Below are positions 13,071 through 24,639 of a stretch of DNA of 64,000 nt, one piece after another. The stretch covers positions 5,507,501 through 5,571,500 of the forward strand of contig CM049416.1 in the NCBI GenBank assembly GCA_026929865.2, written 5' to 3'. The notes beneath the pieces were generated by a model. The model was not told where the DNA came from. It saw only the letters and a program-made list of their open reading frames with translations, and searched no databases. Origin of the DNA: Hyperoplus lanceolatus (Eukaryota > Chordata > Actinopteri > Uranoscopiformes > Ammodytidae). The position numbers were made by a program, and so were the translations under genes. The stretch's first letter is position 1; every line of letters starts with the position of its first letter.

Positions 13071-13618
13071 GGTCAAATTGAAATATAAACAAGACAGCAA
13101 TGGCTCATTTTAATACTTTTTATGCATTTTAACATTTCAGTTTTAAAAACAAATGTAACATGGAACAAAAGTACAAGTTTTATCAGAGAACGACTTATAG
13201 TGGTAATAATGTAAAAAAATAGAATATTAAAATATCTGAAAAGTCTCAAGTCTTTAAAGTAGTCACAGGAAAAAAAACAGGCTTAACTTTTATACTTTGA
13301 GGTAGCTAAAAGAAAAATAAATTGACATCAAAACAACAAAGTAAAACATTTCCACAAACAATAGATATAATATTAACAGCATTTACACAGTTTACAGTTA
13401 AAATACTCAATAGTCAGCTTTATAATACTAAGTAGGCCTACAGCATATTGTAGTTTACTATATATATATATAAATTGTCTATGCACAAATGCTTTAGAAA
13501 ATCAGTTTTAACAATAAGTACTGCCATTATCACCCATCCACCACCTGTTCCCGTGGGATTTAAACAAACTGGAGTCGTTGGAGCTGGCATCTTTCTCTCA
13601 CATGGGTTTTGGACATCA

Positions 13619-13641
13619 CTATTCCCCATACCGGCCAGAAC
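13619..13641 (-). CDS. Proposed last coding exon of the large gene
   Basis: A strong acceptor (polypyrimidine tract, then TTTTTCATTTCAG at 13,642) opens an exon whose phase-1 reading completes a Gly codon and adds SGRYGE before TAG at 13621-13619. The total protein would be about 1,517 aa. The phases of all three exons agree, which supports the chain. The 3' UTR continues downward on the minus strand; its end is unresolved. Confidence 0.6.
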
Positions 13642-13740
13642 CTGAAATGAAAAACAGCAGAAGAAAAAAATAATAATTAGCACCCTGGTAACTTAAAAAG
13701 ACTACACAGTGCATCAGTTGGCTGTTCAACAAAGCATTAA

Positions 13741-14213
13741 AGGGATAGTTTAGTTATTTTGAAGTGGGGCTGTATGAGGTACTTAGGCATAGTTGGTGTG
13801 TTACTTTATGGAGTTGGAGATCAGCAAAGTCACAATAAGGAGATTGGGGGAGACGTTCCTGTAGCAGAAGTCAGCATTGTAAAGTTACAGACAGGGCCAG
13901 AAGAAAACCTGTTTTCTCCACATAAATGCTAACGTAAAATCCTAAATATTAATTCAATTTTACGCTACGCTAAACTTAGATTTTTGCCCATTAAAATCTT
14001 AGTTTAGTCCAAAATTTAACTGATATTTAGGTTACCATTATGTGGATAAAAAGTTTTCTTCTGGCCCCCGTTGCAACAATAGAAGGCTGGCTTCTGCTAC
14101 AGCAACGTCTACCCAAAACTTCTTATAGTGACTGCACTGATCTCCATCAGGTAACACACCAACTATACCTCAGTACCACATACAACCTCACTTCAAATTA
14201 CTGAACTATCCCT
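13741..14213. mobile_element. TTAA-flanked MITE (473 bp) inside the last intron of the large gene
   Basis: The left end AGGGATAGTTTAGTTATTTT matches the right end, which reads CTGAACTATCCCT. Both are flanked by TTAA (13737-13740 and 14214-14217). The inner TIR continues with GAAGTGGGGCTGTATGAGGT against ACCACATACAACCTCACTTC. The TTAA target is typical of piggyBac and Kolobok families. No transposase is present. Confidence 0.85.
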
Positions 14214-14240
14214 TTAAAATGGGAATATGTTAAGTATCAC

Positions 14241-14303
14241 CTTTCCTTGGCTTTGCCACTTGTGGCTTCTCTGACCACTTGTAACCTTCACCCCCAGAGT
14301 ATC
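14241..14303 (-). CDS. Proposed penultimate coding exon of the large gene
   Basis: This 63-nt exon lies between an acceptor (CTTATCATAG|GATACT) and a donor (AAAG|GTGATACTT). Read in phase 1 from the large exon it gives a clean, highly charged peptide: Arg, then YSGGEGYKWSEKPQVAKPRK. It ends again in phase 1. Without this splice the large frame would run into 35 poor-quality codons ending at 14,322, a stretch that also contains an AATAAA. An intron-retaining short isoform is therefore possible. The donor of the preceding exon is weak, so the model needs transcript support. Confidence 0.6.
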
Positions 14304-14428
14304 CTATGATAAGAATGAGTGTTAGGAATGTGTGTTCGGCTTAAACATTACAAATAATGTAGGACATTTATAAATTAATTTATTGAGGACAACTGAAATA
14401 CATTTCAGAGACTTTAAAAAGAACACAC

Positions 14429-17400
14429 TTTTTTCCCTTGGGGTGTCTCGATGTATGTGCTTTGTCCACACCATGGCTTCAGACTTGGTCTTCTTCATCA
14501 AGGCGGTTGCAGAATCAGGAAAGTTGCGCACCTGTCTGGGTGCCTTTTCGAAATGAATACTTTGTGGTCTGGCTTCCTTAGATGCATGAGCTTTTATGGT
14601 TCTCGAATCCTCCTCTGTCGCCATACTACTTCTTCTGTCTCTCCTCATTGATATTGGGTGACCGTGATAATCCTCCTGCCAGTCTTTTCTCAGTTTTTCC
14701 CTTGCTGATGGCATGGTTGCAGATGATGATGATGTGCCTGTTTTCGAAGTGTTAGGATTATATGATGTTGCAGGGTTTCTATACGAGAGAGAACGCTGTA
14801 GTGTGGCTGGGGGAAAGTGTTGTTTTGGAGTAGATGTGCTCGGCTTGTTTTTAGGAAGACTAGAGGAGGCAGAGTTGTGTCTGGCTTTAGAAACGTGTCC
14901 ACCTTTGGAAGATGAGCTACCGATGGAGCTGGATGGGTCTAACTGGCTCGGTAAGGACAGAGTTCTTGAAAACAATATTGGTTTTGATATTTTGGCCTGA
15001 ACTACACTCTCTTTTGCACGGTGTACATCATTTACAGGTATTGGTTTGGGTGGAAATTTTCCTTTTTGATCTCTGGTCAATTGTTTACCTTTTCCCACGG
15101 AGTCAGTTTTTTTGCTGGTTGCTTTTGGGGTCTTAAGAGCATGGGTTTCCTTTCTACCCTCCATGTAGGCTCTAGATTCTTTTACAAGTCTTAAGTTACC
15201 GGGTCGATTAGACCCAGTTAACCCAGACCCAGTAGACTGAACAACATAGCGAGGGATCACAGGAATACGACGCATAGGGGAGTCTGCCTGCTTGCCTACA
15301 GACTGATGCTCCATCTGTGCAGAGTCTTCCGATGACAGTCTGATTCTTTTAGGTTTTTTCTTGGCAGTTATACGACGATGGTCAATGGTTTCAGTAGGTA
15401 TGTTTTTTGGCTCAAATAAGACATCGCAACTGTCTTCTGAATCAGATGAGAGTAATCTCTTTCGATATGGTGGTGAATAGTGTTTAACCACATTGTTAGA
15501 ATCAGGGAAAAGGGTTACTCTTTCTTCTGACATAATGTGTCCGTCGGTCTCCTCTTCAACATGCTCAGAGCCGCCATTAGCTTCAATCAGCTGTCCATTA
15601 TTTTTTATATCATGTGACGGGACACAATTGACTGCAGATGTTAATTTAGTTTCTTGGAGCCTTTCTTGAGCAGGTTCATACTCGCTGTCTGATGTTTCAA
15701 ATGAATGGCTGCTTTGTTGAATGGGTGAGTCATCTCCACTGTCCTCTGAGCCTGAAGAGATCCCATTTGCCATCTTTATGCCTTCTCTTTCATCATCGGC
15801 ATCAGAGTCGATGGTTATTACATCATTGTCTTTTGAAAACATTTGTCCATCCATCTTTCCAGCCTTTTGCATGCTGTGTGACGCTACGGAGTACACATCC
15901 TGCATCACATCTTGAGATGGTGTGTCACACGTTTTGAACTTGTGATGTGGTGCTGGTGACTCTTCAAAGGGGAGTTTGTGGTTCTGCAAATGTTCAGTAA
16001 CAGTTCCACACCAACTATCCACAGTTTCAGGTGAATGTCTCCTTTGTTGACTACATGAGGCATTTCCACTGTCCCCTGAGCCTGACGACTTCCTTTTTAT
16101 TTTTTTTGCCATCCTTATGAATTTTTGATCATCCTCATCGTCAGAATCAATGGTTATTACTTCATCTTTTGAAGACATTGCTTGGTTGGTCTTATGTTGA
16201 ACATTCTCAGAACCAACTTCGGCATTAAATAACAGTCTAGGTTTTTGCATGCAGTCCAACCTGGTTTTACTCTTTTGCATGTTTGTTACATCTGCATCCT
16301 CTTTCTCAGGTGGAGTATCAACCGTCTGAAGTGCTGACATCCTCTTCCAAAACTTCTTAGGCACTGTCATAACGTTGCGTTCTGATCCAGATGAGTAATC
16401 ACGACTGTCTTCTGTTTCACAGCTGTCCTCAGACTCGGAGTGGGGCTGTTTTTGGTTCTGATGTGTATGTGGTTCTCCCACAGAGTCCATTCCATGTCCA
16501 GGTGTTCTCCATCCTGATGTCAACTCTAAACCTGTCCCAAATTGTGCTGATTTCATTTGTATAAAGCTCTGTACTGTGTCAAACACCTCAATCTCGGAAA
16601 AATCTAAGAGAGGGACTGGTTCTGGTGCTAGCAAAGGCACCTCACACAGTCTCTCTTTTGCTCCAATGTTACCATCAGCCTGCACAACTTGTTCTTGTTC
16701 AACCTGGTCTTCATCTTCTGGTTCAAATTTAAGGTCAGACACCATCAAAGGTATAACCATCCAGCAATCATCCTGATCATCACTTTCATCATCATATTCC
16801 AAAACAGAGGAAGGACAAAATGAAAGAGATTGGTTATTTTGCAAATCCAGATATTTCTTAGGTAGACATTCATCAGTTTCAACAGAAACCCTTGCTAGAT
16901 CAAATGTAACCGTCTTTGGTGAAAATTGCTTCTTTGGAATTGCTTCCTCATCTGAAATGATTACAGTCTCTATCCGAGCCTGACCCTCCACATGTTCATG
17001 AACCTCCACATGTTCATGCATGTCACGATCAAATGGGGACTGAATATTGTTAGGTTCAGTTACCTGTGTAAGTGAAGCCCTATCCATAGCTGTATTCTCA
17101 ATCTGTACATCTTCATCTTGACTTATAACTTCATATATATGCTCTTCAAAACATCCGGAGGAGCTTAATTTCTCATGTTCTGTATTTGGGAGTTCTATGG
17201 CCAGCTGTGGCACGTCATCCTCTGAAATATCTTCAAAGTTTGGACATTTTAAGTTGTTCTCAGAGAGCATGTCACCACCATTGATTTCAGAAACAGTGAT
17301 TTCTTCTTTGACTTTGTCTCCTAAGTCCTCTGACATGTGTTGGAGAGCACACAAGACATGAGGTACTTTGTCTATGTCATCCAATGTTCTGTTGACGTTT

Positions 17401-18948
17401 AACCCATGAGACTTGTATTCTTCTTTCGACAAATTGCAGTCGATCAATAAACTTGGGTGCCGTTCAGTCAGTTCAACAGAGGTTATTTCAGATATTGCGG
17501 GCAAAACCTTTGGAATCTTCTCTTCAAGCTGTGTGCGAGCGGCAGCGATCTTAGCCATAATTTGTGAAATTTCTGTGGATGTAAGTGAATTAATGTTGTC
17601 TTTTTTCCCATTCCCAATTCGTATGGCTTCAGAAAGGTTATCCAACTCTGCAATTGTGCTTACATTTCTCAGACTAGCGATCAGTTTCTTCAGCGGAGGT
17701 AAAGTGGTCATGACATTTGGTAAGTACATATCACAGCTTTTACCATGTAAACTTTCATCATTGCTACCAGTAGCTGATTTATCTTTACAGTCATCTAAAA
17801 GTTTTTCATTGCATCTTGCAGGCATAGTTACATTCATGGTTTTTTTTACTGGTAGATCAGAATCTACAGATGCTTTCTTCTCCAAAGATTTAGTTTTAGG
17901 AGCATGTTCCAAGTTTCTTACAGGAGAGGCTGGTGTACCTTTTGAATTTCTGTTTGATTCACATGCAGCATCCATTGCAGCCTTTCTCTTTAGCGCATCC
18001 TCTTTATATTCGGCCCTAAAATCTGCAAGTCTTTTCGCAATGTGGTCACTGATTTGGTCATCCGTAAGTGGTGCCTTTCTCCCACCTGGTAATACTTTCT
18101 CTTTGAAAGGCTGACTGTTGATAGAGGAAGAGGAGACTACCTGCTGCTGATAGTGTGTGGAATCAGTTCCTCTTGAATGTTCTAGGTCTTCCACTCTAGT
18201 GCATCTATAGTTTTGAGCAGTTGATGAACTTTTCACTTGTTGACTTTTGTCAGAAAAATTAACACCAGTACTGAGTTCAATGTTTTTCCCTGAGGAAGAC
18301 GAAGGGGTGGAAAAAAACATATCGATGTCTGGAGTTCTATCTGTTGTCAGTAAGGCAGTCAGCAGTGGGGAAGATGTATCAGGCTTACACATACACTGAT
18401 AGTTTAAAGTCAATGTCTGTGCTTCAACTCCGCGTCTGTGTCCCTGAAACAATGCAGAAGTACAAGCAGATTGTCTTGCAGAGTTCTCATTTACATAAGC
18501 ACCGAAATGATTCCTGTGGGAGAAATGTGTTGATGAATAAAAGTCAGCATTTGCTTCTTTGCCTGTTTGGTGGCAACTGCTCCGAGAACTCAAATATAGT
18601 TCTGGATGCAGGAATCCATTGTTTGCTTTGCTTGCCTGTGACTCAAGTTGTTGGTGATGTCCTTTGATAATATGTTGTGGTTGTGTATTGCCTTGCTGCC
18701 CATGAAGTGGACTGTTGGACGCTCTGAGCCTCCCAGGATATTGAGTGGCTAACATGTTTTGTATTCCATTTGTAGGGTGAGCCACTGGTCCAGGCGTAGC
18801 ATGGTTTCCATGAGGTGATGGGAGAGAAACAACTTCACGCTGAGCCTGGAACATAGGATAGGCTCCTCCTTGGCGATGTTGACAGCCTGATTGCATCGCA
18901 TGTAGAGCAATCTTTCAAGGGATGGCTTCAGTTATGTGCTTTTCAGGT
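14429..18948 (-). CDS. Giant coding exon of an unassigned SIM-rich nuclear-type protein
   Basis: The exon opens at a good acceptor (TTTGTTTCCTAG, AG at 18950-18949). Its ATG is at 18896 with G at -3, and an in-frame TGA at 18917-18915 marks the true start. The frame runs 1,489 codons to a proposed phase-1 donor (GGGAAAAAA|GTGTGTTC, 14429). The protein is mostly low complexity. A charged helix (QISDHIAKRLADFRAEYKED, about residues 278-297) and a second helical stretch (about 397-465) are the best-ordered parts. VITIDSDDED (about 913) and VITIDSDADD (about 1025) are classic SUMO-interacting motifs, and VIISDEEA (about 643) is a weaker one. Basic clusters KKIKRK and KKKPKRIR suggest nuclear import. 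The C-terminal third is Ser/Lys rich. I recognise no enzyme domain. In mammals RESF1 lies near DENND5B and also has one huge exon, but I see no RESF1 signature here, so that name is only a hypothesis. Confidence 0.85.
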
Positions 18949-19124
18949 CTAGGAAACAAATAAAAACGAAAAATTAGTGATTGGCTGGTTTCACATTGAG
19001 CACGACATACTGGTGTTATCCACAACATCCTTCATCTCTGGTTCTTCTTTTGTTTGCACCATTTCCAGACTCCTTCTGGCTTGCACATCAGAACTTTACA
19101 ACGCATTTTTTAAACTTTCTTTAA

Positions 19125-19644
19125 AGAGGACCTATGATACTTTTCGACTTTTATGACCTATAAACGTTGTTATAATGATTTATAGTCATGTTTAACCATA
19201 CTAGCGTATCAAATAATTACGTACATGCATTTCGACGTATTCCCTGCTGACCGTCTGGGGTGGCTATGCAGAGCACTAAACACTATGGCAGCCGGTCGAG
19301 AAATAACTTGTTCAAATTTCCGGGTAGATTCTGTCACGCTCCCGGATGTTTCCATGTATGGTAATGCTGCTCAGGCAAGCTCCGGCTGCATGCCCCCACC
19401 TTCCTGAAAATCTCCCGCTGCTGGAAGGAAGGTAACCAATCACAACGGAGTGGGGTTTGCAGCGGGGGGGGGGGGCAGAGAAGCTCAAAGCAGTGTGTAG
19501 AGAGAGACTGCTGTGCTCGCTAGGGTAAGAGGAAGAGTGTCCCGAAAATCTACATAGTTTTTTGTGATGCGATTCGTGCCAGGTTGCTCTAAAGCAGTTT
19601 TTAACAAGAAATTAAGACCAGAAAAGTAGTATAATAGGATCTCT
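19125..19644. mobile_element. TTAA-flanked MITE, family 'AGAGGACCTAT', copy A
   Basis: The ends are AGAGGACCTATGATAC and ATAGGATCTCT, flanked by TTAA (19121-19124 and 19645-19648). A second copy in the other orientation lies at 49,033-49,634. The two share internal blocks such as the segment around GAAATAACTTG / TTCGACGTATTCCC. It lies just upstream of the large gene's 5' UTR exon. Confidence 0.85.
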
Positions 19645-19937
19645 TTAATGTGTTCCGATAGTCTTTTTCATTTATGATCTTGCCTCCATTTGGCAAAAAA
19701 CTTGGATAATACAAAGTGCCATGTGCACAATATTCATCAAGCTTCTTTTTGGCTGCAGCTGACCGTTTCGTTCACAACTTGCAGTTGTGACACCAGTAGT
19801 TTTTTGGTTTGTTCTCTGTCTGAATACTCGTTGGGGTCTGCACTTACCCAAATATAATTTAATAAAAACAAAAGGAGAATCATCAATGATGGTAATAAAA
19901 GTTTTAAAAAACGTATTTCTTAACTCTACACACTCAT

Positions 19938-20060
19938 GGTGCACTCAGACTAGGCAAAGTTTCCCTGTACCTTGCCCAAGCTCAGTTGAGTTGGTTGAAG
20001 GTAGCCTACACCTTTCGGATCGGTTAGCGATTAGCATTAAGTCATTCAAAAACTCCGACA
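19938..20060. mobile_element. Relict of the 24.7 kb TIR family
   Basis: GGTGCACTCAGACTAGGCAA followed by AGTTTCCCTGTACC resembles the left end of the element at 24,703 (GGGCGCACTCACACTAGGCA, then AAGTTGCCCTG). No right end was identified. Confidence 0.45.
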
Positions 20061-20265
20061 GCCAATGTATATGTCGGGTTTTAATCAGGCTCCGGTCAAT
20101 AACTACAGTTAATGGGACGGGGCAAGCATGGAGAGAAAGAAAAAATGCTCGGGGAGCCCTGGTCATAGCTGTAGTTAACCCCGATTAGCTCCACGCTAGC
20201 GAAGCAGACTAAAGCTGAGCCTGGTAATAGCAACCAGAGAAATTACGTTGGGAGCGCTTACTTAA

Positions 20266-22434
20266 AGCCACTACGAGTAACTTTTAAATATCTTTAAAAC
20301 ACCTCATGTTTCCTCTGATAATCATAAATTACCTTTAACAGCAAACAAGCCCATCAGTGCAAAGAAAGATGTTTTTATATAGTTTTTATAACTGCATTTG
20401 GTCTGGTCGCACACCCAGTCCGATTTTCGGTTTGCAGGCTCTATGGTCACATTTTCGTATTGGTCGCAGATTTCAGTATAGCCCAGCAACGCAATTTGAA
20501 AAGCCCATCTCTCCAGGGGCCTCATTTATAATGGTGTGCGTAGAAACCCTCCCAAAACATTGCGTCCACACAAAGCCAGAAATGTGCTGCGCGAAAAAAA
20601 ATTCAGATTTATAAAATTGCCCGGCGCACAGTTGCACGCAATCTTCCCTTTATAAATACCCACCTGCGGTGAATTGTGCGCAGACGATCTCCACCCCGTG
20701 TCCTCCCACTTCACCTCCCAGTTTCATCCCACAATCTACCATACATGGCGAATGCTAAATAGCTCCTGAATATGATGACGCTCTTAATAAGCACGGAATT
20801 TTGACTGACATGAGGAAAGAAGGGAGGGAACCGGCCACAAAGAAAGCAACTGGGAAGGAAGAAAGCCTGTGACGTGCATGTGCTGCAGTAACTGTCACAC
20901 ACTCGCGCGCTTATCACATATATCATGATTGGCACAGTCGTTAGGCCTATAGTCTTTGTAAAGCAGTTTCGCCCAACTTTGTGCTGTATGCAATATCACG
21001 TATTAGCGTATCTGTAGTATATGTAGCTTATATAAAATATGTTGTGACAAGTGAAATAATGCCTATAGTCTATTCGAGAGAATTGTTTATCTCCCGTGAG
21101 GTCCACACATTTCCAACAACGTCAGATTATAGTTTAATCTTCCAGGGTGAATTGTTATGGGAAAGAGATGCGTGTAATGATTTGCTAAATTCATAACATG
21201 ATTTTATCTAACGAAATATATAGTTTTAATTAATATCTGTTGGGCTTAACTTTGTACAAAACTACTTTTTACACACCTCTTAAAATTTGCTCTCCCGCTG
21301 GCCACTCACGGAAACACCTCCCGATGTATAGGATATTATAATAAAGTAGCGCTATAATATTCAACGTATAAAATATAACCAAAACATGTAGACCTAGGCT
21401 ACTTGATAACTAATTCAACCTACATCACAACTGCATGCCATAGACTACAGTAGCCATATATTTGCAACTATAGGTAAGCTTATACATTTTATTGACTAAA
21501 TATATTGGGTGCCAAGCATCATTTGACTGTGTTTTTCTGATGACTGAGCTTTATTTTGTGGTGTTTCCATTGAGTGTCGCTGATTCCCCGAGTCAGGAAA
21601 ACCTTGCGGTAGCCCTACGCATGGTCGAAAGTTGGCGTAGGAATACGCACACTTCTCCGCAAAGAATGTTTTTAGAAATACCAGCGTTTGTCACCGCACA
21701 TTTTCCCGCACATTTCTTTCCGTCTCCGCAAGGTTTTTGTGCGCCGCAAGCTTTATAAATGAGGCCCCAGGTGAGGGAAGGGGAGCGGGAGTCTTGTTTG
21801 AGACGGTTATTTGTCGTCATAATGACTGATAACGGGGCTGAACCAAAGAAAAAAAGAAAATACAATGAAGAAAAGCTAAAAGGGAGAGTAATAGACGGGG
21901 GGGGGGGAGGGCGTTGCCAAGCAACGTATACACAATTTCACGGGAGCGAACTAGATTGCAGTGTTTACTCCTAAATGAATGAGCGGAACTAAAACAAAGT
22001 TTACTTTGCCTCACCTTCATCAGATGACCATTATTCATCTGAATAGAATATCATTTACAACAACATAAACACATTACCTCATCGTGATCCATACTAACTG
22101 CCGTCTCGTTCATTCGCTTTCTGTGATGACACGGAATCTTTCAGCTCTGTGAGAGTAGTTAATGAACCTGCATCAACTCATTGCAATCAGGTGTGTGTGG
22201 CACTGACTGGCATTAATTGATGCAGTGTCACTAACCACTCTCACGGAGCAGAAAAGAGTCCGTGCCCTCACACTTTGTTTCAACACAAGGACATGCACTA
22301 TATTGCATCCTAATCATTTGACACTCGCACGGCCGGCCCTCGCTAGAAACCAGCTTTACGACAGCTGGCGTCGTAAAAATATTACCACTTTTGTCCAAAG
22401 GGGCCGCCAACCGACAAAGTTACTCGTAGCCACT
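20266..22434. mobile_element. TTAA-flanked element (2.2 kb, carries another element)
   Basis: The ends are AGCCACTACGAGTAACTTT and AAAGTTACTCGTAGCCACT, each next to TTAA (20262-20265 and 22435-22438). The interior contains a complete 1.25 kb TIR element (20,517-21,767). No transposase open frame was recognised. Confidence 0.8.
20517..21767. mobile_element. TIR element flanked by CAG (1.25 kb), nested
   Basis: The left end GGGCCTCATTTATAA is mirrored by the right end TTATAAATGAGGCCC, flanked by CAG on both sides (20514-20516 and 21768-21770). It sits inside the TTAA element 20,266-22,434. The ends resemble those of the 3.9 kb element at 30,791 (GGGCCTATCCGAAAA), which has the same CAG flanks. 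The superfamily is not established. No transposase was recognised. Confidence 0.75.
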
Positions 22435-22844
22435 TTAAACCTTCTGTTAATACAGTTAATCCCACGGCAAACCATAATGTTACGTAGCCTATGGTAACAT
22501 CACCACAACTAGTCTGTTGACTTTATATGCTAACTAGACTCTGAAACGACCTGAGAGCAGCAGCTAACTGTAGCCCCTTTTACACAGAGATTGCTGCATA
22601 TTGAAGGAACAACAGTGCGCCAATATGCCGGCTCTGCTTGGTTCTGTGTTAAACACAGAATCAAGCAAAGATCTTCTTATCAGCTAACCATGGACATCCC
22701 TAATATAAATAAACATGTTGTACATGTTTTTTTTGTGTTATTCCAGTTATGTTTTAATTTTATTTTATCATTTCATATCATCATCTGAAAAATCATTCAG
22801 TCTGCACTGTGAATTAGAAGTAAAGCACAGTTTTTGAATAAAGA

Positions 22845-22950
22845 TGCAGCAATTACAAATGTTATTTTTTATCCGATTCATCGATTAATCGAAAAAAATC
22901 ATCGACCAATTAATCGATTGTTAAAATAATTGTTAGTTGCAGCTGTAATG
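22845..22950. mobile_element. Terminal fragment of a hAT-like element (ATCGATTAATCG type)
   Basis: Clustered ATCGATTAATCG / ATTAATCGATTG motifs run into TAATTGTTAGTTGCAGCTGT. This is the usual end of a common vertebrate hAT family (GCTGCAACTAAC...). The opposite end was not found. Another fragment of this kind lies at about 27,015-27,120. Confidence 0.5.
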
Positions 22951-23019
22951 GATTCTCTCACCTTAATATCATGACTTTAAAAAGCACCAATTGACTGCTT
23001 TAACGAATTCCGTTAGTTA

Positions 23020-24270
23020 AGGCGAAGACACACCGGGCTGAAAATCAGGCTTCGGACATCGGAGAGTGTGGAGAGTGCGGGGACATCAAGAATCAGCTTT
23101 AATTTGTCATTGCACATGTATAGAGCAACGAAAATCTGTTTACAGTTATACCCCGCAAAGAGATATAAAAAGGACAGTAACCGTTACATGGGAGACAGCA
23201 GGGATAAACTGAAGAGTCGTTAAGCACGCGCTGCGCCCCTTATCATAGGTAGGAAAGGGAAAATAGGGAAAACAAGGGAAAAAAATGCTGTTGCCAAACT
23301 GGGCTCCTGTAGCAGGAACGCAGTGTGGAATTAGAAAAAAAAAAAACACCACAGCAATCTGAATCCGTTTGGTGTGTTCGGTGATGTCGGCCTTCTTTTC
23401 ACCTGATTCAACATGTGTAATTTGTAGTCTTTGAGCTGGAGCAATCTGATTGGTGGAGGGCTAACCCGTCTCTGCTCTGCCACAGAAGCGGAGCAGATAT
23501 AAGTGCACTATCTCTGTTATAATGACAGCCTACGACGTTATGATAACAGCCTACTTAATGTCATCCCGCGCAAGCAAAGAACGTACGGCAAGTCGGTAGT
23601 TGGCTCGGTGTGTTCTGTGGAGGTAGATTAGCCAGCCTGACTATACATTTGTAAGAGGACAATGTTCCTGCAGACAGCCTCCTGCTGTTCTGGGTCAGCC
23701 TGCCCCACCCACGATTATAATATGAATGCATATCTCAACCTGTCTGCCTCCCAACCTGTCTCCCCCTCCTCTACCCCCACCCAGCTTACCTGTCTCCTAC
23801 CTCCCCCACCCTTGCCTGTCCCTCCTACTCAGATCAACCTGACCCCTCCTATGTTTTACAATAACAATGTATATATATTAGAACTCAGATCAACCTGACC
23901 CCTCCCATGGTTTACAATAACAATGTATGTATATTAGAACTGTCTTCCTCTCAGCCTGTCTCTCCTCCAAACCCACGGCTAGACACCTCCCCCCCTGGGG
24001 AGTAAATGTTCCTTAAATATGTGACGATTTAAGGAAAGGTTGTCACTCCTTGTAACATACTTACCTGTGTTGGAACTAGTGACCACTCCGCGGAGTTTCT
24101 TGCTATTGATTGAAAATAAACCTTTTGCTTCTACAAACGTATCATTGTTGCTTTATTCTCACTACAGTTCTTTGCACTTTTTTGACCGTGTTGGGGAAAC
24201 TGGAGCTGACTGAATTGTCCGACTCCATTTTCTGACGACGATCGGCAAACGGCCCGGTGTTTCTTCGCCT
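23020..24270. mobile_element. Harbinger-like TIR element with an LTR inserted
   Basis: The ends are AGGCGAAGACACACCGG and CCGGTGTTTCTTCGCCT, flanked by TTA (23017-23019 and 24271-24273). The family's own body (for example GGTGTGTTCGGTGATGTCGG near 23,371) surrounds a LINE-tail-like stretch at about 23,090-23,150 and an LTR at 23,650-24,166. Confidence 0.75.
23650..24166 (+). mobile_element. Solo LTR, family D (fossil)
   Basis: A TGTA...TACA-bounded sequence has LTR layout: a C-rich left part, a poly(A) signal (AATAAACC) and a T-rich right end. It contains a tandem pair of about 57-bp units (about 23,828-23,941) within the U3-like part. A partial copy in the opposite orientation lies at 46,566-48,380. 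No coding region is attached. The exact ends are approximate because no target duplication was read. Confidence 0.5.
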
Positions 24271-24639
24271 TTACGTGTTACATGAACAATTGTAAAATGT
24301 CATTTCCATGAGGCTGTTCAGTCAGAAAGTGATGGGTCATAAGTAAATGTGCCGTAACACCATGGGGGGGGGGGGAGGGACTTCCCATCACAAAGAGCAC
24401 ACGGACACATAACTCACTATGCTAACCCTGGATACTTTCAGTCTGTCGGTCAAGCCCTACCTCTCAACCAACCAGCTGGTTAGTGCACATATATTAGGGA
24501 CACAGAGGATCAGTGTTTAGTTCTGTTAGAGCACATTCAAGTTTGTCCAATTTTGATCTCTCTTTCTTTGCGTCTCATCGTACATGCTTGAAGGCTAAAA
24601 TCTAGTTTGTTTGAACAGTGCGAGTGCTCCATACCATAC

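Noticed and set aside
17413-18114. 233-codon plus-strand open frame
   Set aside because: It is the antisense shadow of the giant minus-strand exon and has no independent support. Smaller antisense frames at 14.4-16.8 and 18.3-18.7 kb are the same.
14429-18948. Naming the large gene RESF1 from synteny
   Set aside because: The neighbourhood and exon layout fit only loosely, strand order differs from human, and none of the RESF1 motifs I know (for example the CCALGWL region) is visible.
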